From assembly GCA_933228675.1 (NCBI GenBank), contig OW121742.1, positions 107,214,940 through 107,278,939 on the forward strand: a stretch of 64,000 nt of DNA, given 5' to 3'. Positions 12,503 to 26,400 of this stretch are shown piece after piece. Below the pieces are notes generated by a model that saw nothing but the letters and a program-made list of their open reading frames with translations, was not told the DNA's origin and ran no database searches. Numbering within the stretch: position 1 is the stretch's first letter; each line of letters begins with the position of its first letter. The stretch comes from Stomorhina lunata. Lineage: Eukaryota; Arthropoda; Insecta; Diptera; Rhiniidae. The position numbers and the translations under genes were made by a program.

Positions 12503-14570
12503 ATGTTGCCTAAATTAAAAATATCATCATTTCTATTAAAGGTATTTATGAGCTTGATTATAAATTCATTATTATATTTATCACCATTATTATAAATTTA
12601 TTTTTGTGATTTTACCAGCGTTTGGAGCAAGTCAAACAACAATGCAGTGGCTGCTTGTTTGGTGTCTTTTACGGCGAAGGTACTCTCCTGTTAATGGGCT
12701 TTAATGTCGAGTCTACCATAGGCCAATTAAACTATGAACAAATACAGCATAAGTTTCCGGCTGAATTGGATTTATGTGGTCTGGTCAAGTTTGGCCACTG
12801 TACAGATGCCGAGGCTCATTTGTCGGAGATATTCAAAGATGTTGACATCACCGACAACCCCATATTGCTAAACTGTGATGTGGGCACTTTGGTAGGCTTG
12901 AAGGCCTCATTTTTAATGCATGGCAAGCTAGAGCAAGTGCCATTTGAGATTTTGGAGGCCGAAGAGTTATATCGTGATTTTTGCTTTACCCGTCTCAAAT
13001 GCAGCTGGACAATTTACACGGAGGTTGACGCCCAGGTGGCGCGTAAGGAAATTCATGCTTTGCGTAAAACTATTTCAGGAGGAAGTTTAGCCTTTAATAT
13101 AGCTCCCACTAAAGTGTACATAACTAATGGTGGAGCCCAAGGCTCGGGTCATACAGGTGCGAAAAACATTATCAACAATGATTGCTTTATTGAGAATGTT
13201 CTAAGTGCTCAACAAGAGGCCGTGTATTTCCAACAACAGGATAAGGAAAACTCAAATGATAAGAAAAATAAAAAATCTTCTCCAAATGATGTAAAGTTAA
13301 ACTCAATATTTGGAGCCTTGGGTTGCGATTTTAACATTATAAATATAGAGGTTTTGCGCTGCAAGACACGAGAACTATCGGAAGCTGATCAATCATCTAA
13401 TAAGACTTTGCCCTCTATGAGCATGTGCCTGAGGCCGGCAGAACGCAAATTTAGTGTACCCATTGATGTGGAAGCTTTGGCCATTTTAAATAAGTCCACC
13501 AAAGTGGGTCGTTTATATGATATACTAATAGAAAGTATTTGCCGAGCTTTGCGTTTATGTGAGCAGAGTATTAGTGAGCACTTGGAGGAGAGTGAAATGA
13601 AGCAATTAATGTCTTGTCGGATGTATAATTTCTTTCCATTGGTAAGTTATATGTTTTTGAATATTACAAAACACTAATTATATACAAAATTTTAAAGGAA
13701 TTTGGCCATTTCATATCTTGCTGCTATCTGGATGGTCTTGCTGATGACAACTCCAATATGCTGGAAAAGCGCAAACGTTTGCATCGTCACTTTGGTCTGA
13801 CGGTAACTAGACCCTACTTTAGACGTTCCAATGCTTGTATGTTCCGTAATGATATCTCAAATGATTCCCCTTTGCTTAACACTCACATTGGCCTGAAGGC
13901 CAGTGGCGTTAATGATGGCAAGTTGTATTTGGTGCAGGGCAACTATCATTACTATCACTACTTGCAACAGAAAATGCAAGACAATGGCTGGGGTTGCGCC
14001 TATAGATCATTGCAGACCATATGCTCGTGGTTTTTGCTACAAGGCTATGTTGAAAGAGCTGTTCCCACACACTTGGAAATTCAGAAATATTTGGTTAAGA
14101 TAGGAGATAAGCCACAAAGTTTTAAAGGTTCTTCCCAATGGATTGGTAAGTTGTTTTACTTAAATAACTACAATAATTTACTTACTACAAGATAAAAACC
14201 AACTTTCTTTTAAGGTTCCACGGAGGTTGCCATGTGTTTACAGGGTTTTCTAAATGTCGATTCGAAAATTCAACATTGTGCTTCGGGTGCTGAGCTCTCT
14301 ACCATAGCCTCGGATTTAGCCATGCATTTCCAGACTCAGGGTACACCGATTATGATCGGTGGGGGTGTTTTGGCCCATACTATTATTGGCATTGACTATT
14401 GTGTGCAAACGGGGCAAGTGAAATTTCTCATTTTAGATCCACATTATACCGGTGATGATGATCTGCATACCATACAAACCAAAGGTTGGTGTGGCTGGAA
14501 GGGTATGGATTTCTGGGATAAAAAAAGTTACTACAATCTATGCATGCCACAAAGGCCTATGATGTTTTAG
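12503..14570 (+). CDS. Ufsp2: Ufm1-specific protease 2 (UFSP2)
   Basis: Four exons: 12503-12541, 12619-13641, 13698-14145 and 14215-14570. All have GT-AG borders and matching phases, giving 621 residues. The C-terminal papain-like domain has the UFSP signature NGWGCAYRSLQTICSWF with catalytic Cys454, and downstream GTPIMIGGGVLAHTIIGID and ILDPHYTG with Asp578 and His580, the expected Cys/Asp/His set. The long N-terminal part (about 400 residues) is the UFSP2-specific extension; human UFSP2 is 469 aa and fly copies are longer. UFSP2 matures the UFM1 precursor and removes UFM1 from ribosomal and ER targets, at the ER. The tiny first exon (13 codons) is chosen because its ATG and GTATTT donor keep frame with CGT at 12619. 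A polyadenylation signal AATAAA is at 14772-14777. Confidence 0.93.
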
Positions 14571-14771
14571 AGATTTTTTAAAAGGCTCTTGGGTAAATTA
14601 TTTTAGTTTCATTTTTAATTGTTTTCTTTTCACACATCTATCAATGTATGTGTTAAGTATTACAATTTGGGTTTTTAGATGTTAATTCTTCTTTTAAATT
14701 ATGTACGACATTATAAAGATCTAGAGGATTGTATAATATTTTTAATTTTTATAGCACATTTTTTGTAATAT

Positions 14772-14777
14772 AATAAA
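14772..14777 (+). terminator. Poly(A) signal of Ufsp2
   Basis: AATAAA about 200 nt after the Ufsp2 stop, the first clear signal on this strand. Confidence 0.6.
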
Positions 14778-15350
14778 GTAAAAAAAGTAAACGAAATTAT
14801 AACATATCCGATTTTTTAAAAATGTTTGCATTAAAAGAAGGAAGAAAAGTGATATAATCGGCCGAGCCACAATATTTGTGGACATAAAGGAAGAAAGTCA
14901 CTATTCCGGGAAGGTCGGAATTCGTTATTCCAGTTGGTCCAATAAGGTGAATGTCAGAGTTATATTTTTATGCGTTCAAAATCTTCATAAACCTCCAATG
15001 GTGGTAAAGGCTAAAATGATTTTTTTTTTATTAAGAACAAAATTTTAATTCTTCAAATTGAAATTAATAATCAATCGCTTTTTAAGACTTAAACTTAATA
15101 ATATAAAATAAATTGAATGGCATTCCTTGTATTTATACGGCCTTTAAGGACTGTCAAATTGTATTATCCCAAATTGTTAACTTCATGAAGATATGTATTT
15201 ATTGCTTATTGAGAACAAAACTTTTCGATCGCTTTGAGTGTTTTACTATTTTACTATACTTACTCTTAAAAAAATATCCCAAAATGAACTTGCATTTTCT
15301 TTTAAACCTAATACTTAATAGTATAGAATAGCCTAGTATTCTTAACTTTT
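14778..15350. other. Convergent intergenic region Ufsp2 / Tfb2
   Basis: The 3' ends of Ufsp2 (+) and the TFIIH gene (-) face each other here. A minus-strand AATAAA at 15203-15198 lies about 150 nt past the TFIIH stop and is its likely poly(A) signal. The remaining sequence is AT-rich and I see no gene. Confidence 0.45.
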
Positions 15351-15352
15351 TA

Positions 15353-16881
15353 TTAGCCACCACTTTTAGAATATCTTTTCCAATATTTCTTAACATCATC
15401 ATGACCATTTTTAGTAACCACCATGGTACGTGTACGCTCATTTTGCCACACCAACACACTAATGGATTGGGCATAATCGCGTAGTGTAACAAAATCGGCC
15501 TGCGATAAAAATTGATTGTATACCACACCTTCGGTGTAGGTAAAACGATTTCTTTCCAATTCCCACAATTTAATTTGATCAACTACTGTGGGTGGCAAGG
15601 GAGACTTTGATTTAATAGCCGATTCGGTAAGTTTCATATTGGGATGGGAATATTGTTCTAAATAGCTTATAATTTGGTCTGCGGTAATACCTCCCCTCAA
15701 AGCTTGCCTTACCGAGTCTCGTGTTAACACACCTACTACAAGATTAGGAAAACGATACAGCAATTCTGTAAATAAGCCTAAGACGGCCACTTGCAAAGGT
15801 GAATCGGTGTAGGCATATGCACGATAATTTGTTTCCACAATTATGTACCCACTTTCCTGTGTCTTCTCATCTTCGAGTACTACGGCGGGTACCGTGGCTG
15901 CTTTATTGGTTACATTAAGGGCCAAACGTGTTGGATAAAATCTGCCCTCTTTACGCTTTCGTTGAAATACCAAGCCAAATTCTCTTAGATGCTGCAGAAA
16001 TGTTAACATTTTGGGACTCATACCTTCGGAACTGTAATCACGTCCGAGGGTGGAGAATGAAAGCTGAAATAACATGCTTAAACATTCGGGTAAAGAAAGT
16101 CCTCTCTCTTCGCAAGTGTCCAGATATTGTAACATAAAATGCCACACTTGTGATTGGGTATCGAGCAACAAAAATTGAAAACCTTGTCGCGTAATGGTTA
16201 TAACCGAGTCCTCACGTTTCATAAGATTGGCATGTAATAGAATTCTAACAGCATCAGGGCTAATGACTTCACTCTCCGGTCCCTTACTCGCACCACCAGT
16301 GCCCACCATATAGTGAAGAACACAACGCCATCTAGACATGGCATATTGATCGAGAAAAGCTATATCACGTGGCTTGGAGTCCTTTTCTAGAGTATGCGAC
16401 ATGGACCAGGGTTTGCCGCCTCCTAACAAGGCTATTTTAAGATTCTTTTTAAACGTGGGACAAAGTTCCCATGCTGATAAGCCGCCGGGAATGGCAGTAG
16501 TACGCCAAACATTTAGCTCGGTCAAAGTGTTGGTGGAAATTTGTTGTTCTCTAGGATATAAATTATAAAATCATATCTTTTTACCTTTCAAATATTTAGA
16601 ATAACATACTTAGCATAATGCTGGGAGCCCCATGAGGCGACCACAGCCTGAGGTACTGGTTGTTCAGCAAAAAGTATGCGTATTATAAATTGCCTAGCTA
16701 TTTCGGGCAACTCCCTGTATACCGCCAAACATATTGTGGGATAATTATAGAGTCTTTCCAAAGTCTCGGCTGAACGTGTTCTCAAGTATTCCTGAAAATC
16801 TTTGCACTGTAGGTTGCTGGGCTTGTTGGCCAACAGAGAGATTTGCGATGAGGAAGAGCGTGATGATTTGGTATCACTCAT
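15353..16881 (-). CDS. mrn: TFIIH subunit p52/Tfb2 (GTF2H4, marionette)
   Basis: Two exons on the minus strand, 16881-16610 and 16550-15353, separated by a 59-bp intron (donor GTATGT, acceptor CCTAG). The phase-2 junction rebuilds Lys91, giving 489 residues (human p52 is 462). The protein matches the Tfb2 family along its length: an N-terminal helical region with LQCKDFQEYLRTR and a WSMSHTLEKD stretch, a central winged-helix-like region (SRWRCVLHYMVG), and a C-terminal block GITADQIISYLEQYSHPNM followed by VVDQIKLWELERNRFTYTEG that contacts p8/Tfb5 and XPB. In TFIIH p52 anchors and stimulates XPB for promoter opening and nucleotide excision repair in the nucleus. The gene is head-to-head with Bld10, 526 bp between the start codons. 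Confidence 0.93.
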
Positions 16882-17407
16882 AATAAACTTGGAAAGGAAT
16901 CACAGTGAAGAATATAATATTTGAAATAAGACCCCATAAATTGTTAACATTTGTGAAATAAACTAAATTTCAACAAAACACCGGTATTTGACACAAGTGA
17001 AATGTTGCACATATAGCGGTTTTTAGGAAGAGGAAAATATTAAAAAATGTATATAATAATTTGTTAAATGTTATTATATTTGAAATATAATATAAAAAAT
17101 TAAAAAAATATTAAAGTTGTTTATTTCATTATTAACAATTTTATACGTAATAATTAAAAATTTCAGTATATACCATGAAATAATAATAACAGAATTATTA
17201 AATCATGGTATATACAGAAGTTTTATTTGTATAAGGTTTATGTGATACATACAGAAGCTGAATATTTTGTTATGCCTTTAGGGCATTTTGACATTTGCAG
17301 CGGCCAGTTTTGTTTACATTTTGCATTTAAATTCCATTGCTCGCTAAAGTTTAATTTGCTGGTTTTGCTATTATTTATTATTAATTTAATGTTAAAAAAG
17401 TGACAAA
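16882..17407. promoter_or_regulatory. Divergent promoter region mrn / Bld10
   Basis: The 526 bp between the two start codons must hold the promoters and 5' UTRs of both genes. It contains the hairpin at 17166-17215 and an AT-rich core (17035-17165). No TATA, Inr or DPE element could be placed with confidence. Confidence 0.6.
17166..17215. repeat. 22-bp-arm inverted repeat in the divergent promoter
   Basis: Arms 17166-17187 and 17194-17215 start and end with GTATATACCATGA and its complement, match at 20 of 22 positions, and have a 6-nt loop. It sits nearly midway between the mrn and Bld10 start codons. It could be a cruciform-forming site, a dimer-binding operator or a small foldback insertion. 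Confidence 0.8.
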
Positions 17408-20400
17408 ATGAGCTTAAGTGATGGTGTTTTTAATAATTTACGGCAAAAGCTGGATGTTATGGGCTATAAGCAGTCTTTGCCCTTGGCCGCAATACCACTT
17501 GTTGGCTGTTTATTTGAGGATTTTGTTAAAACTACAGAAAGTTTAAGGGATTCTAAAAAGAAGATAATGGAACTGTTGGAGGTAATTGATGACTGAATTT
17601 TATATTTTTATTTTTTTTGTGTTTGGGGAGTTTTTTGGTGTGGTTCTTTTTCTGTTGTCCTTCTGTTGTTGTCATAGTCGCTTTTACGGTCAGTTTTTTG
17701 TGAAGGTAGGGGTAGACAGTAGAGGTTAAAGAAATAGGTACTGGTAAATTACCATTTATTGATTAATATATCTTTAAACAAAGGCTTTAACTCTTAAAGA
17801 TGGATGGAGTGTTTTCGGTTTGTGATCTACAGATTGGCCAAATTTGAGGCTGGGAAGTAAATTGACTGTATACAATTTCTAAAAACTAACTTGAACGTTA
17901 TCATTGATTGATGACCTAAAATCAGAGGCTTTAATTCTAAGAAACATGAGCCTTAAAGATAGGCAAATTTGGTGTTAGGAAACAAATTGGCTATAAAATA
18001 ATGAAATATCAAGAATTCTCTCATTCTTTGACATTTAAATTTGTATTTAGTAAACAGTTAAGAAATTGTTTGCATTGAAAGTTTGTGACTTGGTTGTTTG
18101 CTAAACCGGTAGTCTTTTCATAACATCCGGGACAAGATTGTCCATAATGTTTCCAAATGTAAACAGTAATTCAGAAATAGAGGAAAGGCGTCACAGAACA
18201 CTTTCGATTTTGAGCGTAAGAAGACCATCTTTTCTAAAGAGTAGGAGAAAAACAACTACAGTTTCTTTAGTAGATAAAAGCTGATCAATTTATATATACT
18301 ATATAATTTATTAACATTTTAATGTCAGACAGATAACATAATTTGTACCTTGAATAGTACTATAAATTTCTCTATTTTTAAGTTTTATATATTATTAATA
18401 CAACAACCAATTGTATTTGAAACAATCCTTATATATGAGTTTCAAGTTGAAGTTTTAGCCATTTTGAAATATTTTTCTGTTTGTAATTATAAGTAAACCT
18501 TCCACCCAACTTCCACCTTAAAGAAGTTATACCCTACCCCTAATTATTGCTTTAACAATACAAAAATGCTTTTATTTTTGACCCATTTACCGTGTATTTT
18601 ATTCATAAAACCAACCTCATCGGCTTTTCAGTTTTGTTATAACAATTTTTGTAACACCATCTATCTATTTTATTAAATGTTGCGTGTCTTTAAGGAAAAA
18701 TCATGTTGGGAACTGGGCGTTGAACCTTACAAGTGTGATAATTCGCGTCTACTACAAGAATGCAATCAAATGCACATACAAACGCTGAAACAGCAAGAAG
18801 AGTATGAAGAAAAGATACAAGGTAATTTTGATAATCTTCCTGTTTTATTTTAATATATTTTAAAAATCAATTTCAATTTTTTTCAGAACTTAATTTTAAA
18901 ATTCGAGACCTGCAAACTGATAAATTGCATTTACAGCAGCAGTGTGAACAATTGCAGCAACAATTAAGGATATTACAAACAAAAAACAGCCAACCAAATA
19001 TGAAACAAAGCAAGGATATTAAAGGTAAGGAGTTTTTCATTTTTTTTTAGACAATTTTCATTTTTATTGTTAATTTAAGCAAAAAAACCTTTCATAACCA
19101 CCGTACGTTCTGGCAATGAACTGCCTGCTTTACTGCCTTTACAAGAGCACAATAGCAATTTGAAATGTACAAAATGTCATGTAGGCTATTATCAGCGTCT
19201 GGAGGGTGGAGGTTTAATAACGAATAAAGCTAATGACAAGCAAATAGAGCAATTGGAAAACACTAACAAGGATCTAATGGAACACATTAAGTTCTATCAG
19301 AAAAAGGTTTATGCCTTTTCTTATATAAGTCTTTAACTTAGAGATTATTAATAACTTCCTTTCCCTTTCTCAGATAGAAGCTAGAGATCGTGAAATTTCC
19401 CGCCTCAATGATTTACTCTCCGGCGGCCGTCCTCCTGCTGCTTTGGCTCGTGATTGTTGTTTCAAAAACTTCAGTTCTCTTAATGAAGATATCGATTTAT
19501 TGCAGCGCGAAAAAATGGATAGCCTTACTCGTATGCGCGAATATCAGGAACAAATGCATGAGGCAATGCAACGGGCTTTGGATTTGGAAAAATCGAATCG
19601 TTCTTTACAAAAACAATTGGACGAATTGAAAGATGCCGCCCTTATGGTGGAGACTCAGGCAAATAATGAAATAGCCCAAAGGGAATTAGAAGTCGAATCG
19701 CTTAAACAACAACTGAAAGAAATGATGGCGAGGGAAAGGGCTGGTCAGGAGAATAAACAGAAAGGTGATACAAAAAAGGGCAAATCGGGAGCGGGTGGAG
19801 CAATTTCAAGTATAGACAAACACAAGATCAATGAGAAAATTAATGAATTGACGCAAAAAGGTAAATAATAAAATCGATTTAAATGATTAGGAACTTTTTT
19901 TTAACGATAATTTACTTTTTTAAGGAAAATTTTCGAAAATTGTTTTTTAAAGAAAAATTTTCGAAAATTTACTTTTTAAACTTTTCGAAAATTTACTTAA
20001 AAAATTTTTTTCCAAATTTTAAAAATTGTTTTTTAAAGGAAATTTTTAAACAATTACCTTTTTAGGAAATATTTAGAAAATTTACTTTTTTTTCGAAAAT
20101 CTACTTTTTTGATTTTTAATGTATTTTTTTCAAAAATTTAAAAATTCAAAGTAAATTTTTCGAAAATTTAATTTTTAAAGGAATTTTTTCGAAAATTTAA
20201 TTTTTAAAGAAAATTTTTTCAAAATTAAATTTTTAAAGGAAATGTTTTGAAAATTTATTTTTTAAAGGAAATTTTTCAAAAATTGAATTTTTAAAGTAAA
20301 TTTTTCGAAAATTTAATTTTTAAAGGAAATTTTTTAAAAATTGAATTTTTAAGGAAATTTTTTGAAAAATGAATTTTTAAAGAAAATTTTTCGAAAATCT

Positions 20401-23400
20401 AATTTTTAAAGAAAATTTTTCGAAAATTTAATTTTTAAAGAAATATTTTTGAAAAATGAATTTTTAAAGAAAATTTTTCGAAAATTGAATTTTTAAAGGA
20501 AATTTTTTGAAAAATGAATTTTTAAAGAAAATTTTTCGAAAATTTAATTTTTAAAGAAAATTTTTCGAAAATTTAATTGTTAAAGAAAATTTTTCGAAAA
20601 TTTAATTTTTAAAGATTTTTTTTTGAAAAATGAATTTTTAAAGAAAATTTTTCGAAAATTTAATTTTTAAAGGAAATTTTTTGAAAATTTACTTAAAGGA
20701 AATATTTCGAAAATGTACATTTTAAGGAAATTTTTCGAATATCTTTTAAAGGAAATTTTTTTATTTTTTTTATTATTTTTATTTAATTTTTAAGGAATTT
20801 TTTTGAAAATTTTTGAATTTTTAAGAAAATTTTTCGAAAATTGAATTTTTAAGGAAATTTTTTGAAAATTGAATTTTAAAGAAAATTTTTCGAAATTTTA
20901 ATTTTTAAAGGAAATTTTTTGAAAATTTACTTAAAGGACATTTTTGGAAATATTTCGAAAATTCACATTTTAAGGAAATTTTTCGAAAATTTAATTTTTA
21001 AAGTAAATTTTTTGAAAATTGAATTTTTAAACGAAATTTTTCGAAAATTTAATTTTTAAAGGAAATTTTTCGAAAATTTAATTTTGAAAGGAAATTTTTC
21101 GAAAATTTAATTTTTAAAGGAAATTTTTCGAAAATTTAATTTTTAAAGAAAATATTTTGAAAATTGAATTTTTAATGGAAATTTTCCAAAAATTTAATTT
21201 TGAAAAGAAATTTTTCAAAAATTGAATTTTTAAAGTAAATTTTTCGAAAATTTAAGTTTAAAGGAAACTTTTTTAAAACTCGAATTTTTAAAGTTAGTTT
21301 TTCGAAAGTTGAATTTTTAAAGCAAATTTTTTAAAAATTTACTTAAAGGAAAATTTTCGAAAAATTTACTTTTTAAAGGGATTTTTCCGAAAATTTACTT
21401 TTTAAAGGGAATTTTTCAAATATTTACTTATTAAAGCATGTTTTTCGAAAATTTTCTTTTTAAAGAAAATTTTTTGAAACTTTACTTTTTAAGGAATTTT
21501 GTTGAAAATTTACTTATTAAGGAAATTTTTTGAAAATTTTTTAAAAATTGACTTAAAGGAATTTTGCCAAAAATTAACTTGATTTTAGAGATTGTTTTTT
21601 AAAGAAAATTTTTCTAAAATTAATTTTTAAAGGAATTTTTTCGAAAATTAGCTTAAAGGATATTTTTTGAAAATTTACTTATTTTTTTTTTTCTAAATTT
21701 ACTTCTTAAAGGAAATTTTTCGAAAATATAAAATTTCTTTAAATTAATTTATCTAAAATTACTTTGTTTTTTTGAAATTTTTGCGAAAATTAACGAAAAT
21801 GTTAAAAGAAAAATATTTTTTTTCAGAGTCTGAACTTAAACACGAAAATGAACATTTACAACGAAAAGTTTCCAAATTGAAATCAAAACTACAATCAATG
21901 CAAAAAGGTAAGAAAGAGCCTTTTAAATATTATTCCATAAATTTGATGATGGAATATTTTCTACTTCCCCAGAACTTAAGGAAATTGAAACCCAACATGC
22001 TCAATTTTTGGACGAGGAAAAAATACGTCTTAAATCCGAACGTGATTTCTTCCAAAAGGAATATTTACGCCTGCTCAGCAAATCAGGATCTGATAAAGAA
22101 ATTGAATTCTTACAAACTCAAATAAAGTCGAAAGATGAAGAATTGCGTGTCTTAAGATCCGAGCTTTGCCTAAAGCAAAGTAATGCTTTAGTACCCTGTC
22201 TAAAAGATCAGCAATCGTTACCATCGACAGCAAGATCCTCTGCCTCAAGTGGCTCTAATAGTGACTGTGTGCAGGCTGTTGTTTTGCGGGCGGAACGAGA
22301 ACGTGATTGCGCTCGTGCCGAAGTGGAACGTGTCAAATGTGAAAGGGATACCTTAAAGGAGAAGCTGTTGTGTACCACTAAAATGCATGATGAACAAATT
22401 CATAACACCCAACAGCGTTATGAGGGACTCAATGAACGTTTGAGGCTATTGGAAAGAGAAAACCGTGAATTGCAATCCTCACGAATGCCCACAGAATCTC
22501 AGATAATGATGCTTAAAGATGAACTGGAGTGTTGTCGGCAGCAGCAATATCATTTAACGGAACAGAACAATAAATTACAAGCCACCTACAATCAATTGAA
22601 GTACAATAAATTAAAAGATTTTTTGTTTTTTGAAAAACTTCTTAAACAATTTTTGTTTATTTTCAGAATTCTTCACGAACAAACGGAGCGCTCTTTATCG
22701 GATTATCAAAATAAACTTTTGGTTGCCGAACGCCAAATAGATTCCTCAAATATGCGCCTTAATACCTTGGACTCAAATCGTGAATCTTCCCAGCAGGAGG
22801 CTCTTAGACTGCGCAGTGAAGTGGCTGCCTTAAAGCAAACTTATGTTTCGCTGGAGCATGAAAAGGACAAAATTTTGGTAAGTTTAAAATTTTGATTTTA
22901 AAAAAGTGTTTTTTTTTTAATTGTCTCTGTTTCTTAGACTCAACTAGATAATAAAACCGAAAAGGTTTATCAATTGGAATATGAGCTAAAAGCCTGCAAG
23001 GAAAAGCGCAATTGTTTGGAGAAACAAGTCAGTGAAATGGAGGAACAGTTGGGGTAAGTATTGCCAAGCTCTTTATTTATTTTTAAATGAATTAGTTAAA
23101 TTTTTAATCGATTTGTGATGAACCGTTTAAATTTTTAACCGATTCCCATTGGTTCTAAACGAATCATTTTTCATTTAATTTTAAATGAAAGGTTTAAAAA
23201 ATATCTTCCGAAATGCACAAAATATGAAAAGACAAAGGGAAATAAATCATGATGTTATGGGCTGACTATGGAGTACTTCTCAAGGCTCCGGTTATACCAA
23301 TACTAGCATAATGTTGGACCTTATTGAGAAGACCCAAACAAGAGACTTATTAACTGCTCCTAACTATACTTCACAAATGTACTTGAGAACGGATTGTTAC

Positions 23401-26400
23401 GAGAGCGTTTTAGATTCTGAGTGGCCGTTAACTAGTTCAGAAGCATGAAGCCGTTTAGGAGTGGATTAATTGACCCTCACTCAGATATCTGGACTGTACC
23501 AATAGAAACTGAAATAGAAACAAAACAGTACTTACAACAAACAAACGACACCAACATAAAGGGAAAAATGATGAAGTTTTCCTGCCGTTTTCCTGCCATT
23601 ACCCATCCAGGAATATTTTCTTCGTGACTCCTTGCACAGAAGTGCCTGCACAAATAGCTTTTACTTTTTTCGAGACAGCTTCCCTGGTGCTTGAATAATA
23701 TTCAAACACAAATGACATTTTGTTTATCTTTCGGCCTATGGAAAGATACTGGAAAGAAACCTTTGTAAGTGAACCCCCAAGCCACCGCAACAGATCCAGT
23801 ACACGACTATTGGTTGCTCTAAAATTTCCAATTATATAATTTCGTTTTTTTATCGGGGATCTGGCCAAGAAATTGTGCTACTTCCACTGGATGAGTCTAC
23901 AAATCCTAAGGACTAAGTGAAGTTGGGTTGGCGGTACAGTTGAAAATGTGGGGATATCATGAGGACCCTGACCACAAGCTGGGCATACATTGGAGACAAC
24001 ACGGTCTATGAGTAACCAAAAGATGTTTGGTCTGTATCTCCATTCCGATCTCAGTTGAGCCAAAACGACTTTTGTTTCTCCGGTAAGTTCTTTTCCTGTT
24101 CTGCTATGGGCGACTGTCTAATACAACATTCATGCGATAATCTTATATTACGGAGTTGTTGGCTTCTCTATGAGTGTTGTTTAATGCCGCGATGTACGAG
24201 GCATGATCAAGTACATATCTTTGTATGCTATCCTCATACAAGCGAAGATCTTTCCTGACAAGCCTCGTTGATTTCTCCTATGACCTCCCAAAAATAACTG
24301 CTATGATAGCATAATATTCGGTTCCTTTACTAGGAGATCTTTGTTTCCTCCTAAAGATGATGTGGTGAGGTAATTTGAAGACAGTCTGTTATAGTTCTTA
24401 GGGCTGCATTTGGCAGTATTGAATATTTCTGCACAGAGTATCACTTAGCGACGCTGACCACGCCGGAGCAAGATAATTTACCACTGACCGACTAATCAGC
24501 TGGGAGTTTAGAGAGGTATAAGTTAAACAGAAGTGGCTACAGGACTCCGCCCTGTGGAACTCCCCGTTTTACTCTACAGTGTTTTTAGCGGTGGCCTCTA
24601 AACTATACAAACGACTGACGACCACTCAGATAATTTACTATGCATCTCTTTAAATTTGTTGTCATTGTGGACAGCAGGATGTCCTAGAAGAGGGTGGCAT
24701 GGCTTACCCTGTCAAAGGCTTTTGACAAGTCATGCGCCACAAGGACCGTTCTTTCACAAGGCCTCTGCTGGTTTAAGCCTTGTGCGATCTGAGTGGTAAT
24801 GGTTGTTATGTTATGTGCATTTTGCGGAATCCGTGCTGCTGGCGAGCTGCTGGTATTTGACTGGTCAGCTGGAGGAGGAGTAGAGCCTTGAGTGTCTTCG
24901 CGACTGGTGACAGGAGAGATATCGATCTGTGCGATGATCCCTCATTCGCGAATCACCCGGGTATTAGCATTGCCTTTGAAGGCTTAACTGCACGAATGAC
25001 CTTTGCAACTTCCGCGGGCGTAAAAAGTTGTGTTGGGTCCGAGACTGGGAGATCATGCAGCTTGCCAACAATACTCTTTTTTGCCTTGTGTCTCTCGTGG
25101 TGCTCAATAAATAATCGACTGAAAGCACGCTACCCAATTATCCTTTTTCATAGGGTTCGAAAAACATCGAACAGTGAACCAAAACCTACTTATTCCCGCG
25201 CCAAGGTTGCAGTTCTTCAGGTGATCAAGCCAACGGTTCCGCTAGTCCTCATTTACCAACCTGCTGATATCACGGTTCAGCTAGACGATTCCGGGATCAT
25301 CAGGGTTAGTATTGCGGATTTCATCACGCTTATCTGCTAATCCCACTGCTTCTGCTGGGAAGTGCGGTCTCACTACGGGTATTCTATCAGAAGGGATGAA
25401 GCGACTGGCTGCAGCTTTGATGGTTACGCGAAACTCCCTCTCTGCGTCATGCATGTTCGAGGGTGGTTAGGTATCTCTGAAGTGCCGGTCGTTAAATTCT
25501 CTGAAGCCGTTCGTGAAGTCTGCTTTTTTCTGGTTTATGTATGACACAACTGCGCGCCAGATTAAGCAGCGCGCCAGGTTACGCAGTTAATCAGACTAGG
25601 ACTTGCAATTGTTATGTCGGGAAAACTGGCGCAATTACCCATAATCCGAGTAGGGGCATCGTCATTTAGAGTTCAGACGCACCTCTTAGGTCTTTTACAA
25701 GAAATTAATGCCAAAGATCAAGGTGCGCATTAAAGTCCCCCAGAACCAGTTCTAACTCCGTGTCCCCTGATCTGACAGCAATACCCTGAGCCTCAAGGTA
25801 TTGGTCTCTATTGTCTATATTAGGATATAGAACTCTACACTACAGGGAGAACGTTGTACCCGTTACAACTTTGCAGACTGTTGTTGTTTAGTTTTGTCTC
25901 CTGGACCGCTGCGACTACAATGTTGTGTTGCTATCTCATGTATTTTGCCTTGGAGGCCATTGCAGTTGAACTGTAGAATTGATATTACCTCAGGAACTCG
26001 GACTGCAATCGATGGTGTTAGCGGAGACGGATTATACTGTTGATGTTGTTGCCGCCATGGTTATTGCGATTGCTCGACGGACGGTGGGGGAGTTGCGAAA
26101 TCCGACGACGAAGATGATGATGTCGAAGAAGACGCTGAACTTCGCCGTTGTTGGCAGCACGACGCAACTTAAATCTCCGACCAGAAAAATCTCCCTGTCA
26201 TGCTGAAGTCCTAAGCAGTTTCTGAGGTGAGACCCGCCCAAACTAGCTTTACACAATAGCTGAGTTTGCATATGGTGCAAGCGGTTCTGGCACACTGTGC
26301 AGATCCATGATCCAGGATTTGTTTCAACTCCGGCAAGGACCACTTTAGAGCCCAAGTGACGATGACTTAGTCATCAGCCACCCGCCGAACCTAACCATGC

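Noticed and set aside
22601..22666. In-frame coding continuation between Bld10 exons 7 and 8
   Set aside because: The 66 bp are open but AT-rich (KDFLFFEKLLKQFLF), break the coiled coil and end in TTTTCAG; an intron is more likely, though read-through is not excluded.
24888..25544. 150-aa and 60-aa plus-strand frames
   Set aside because: Antisense of the decayed non-LTR element; the coding strand there is the minus strand.
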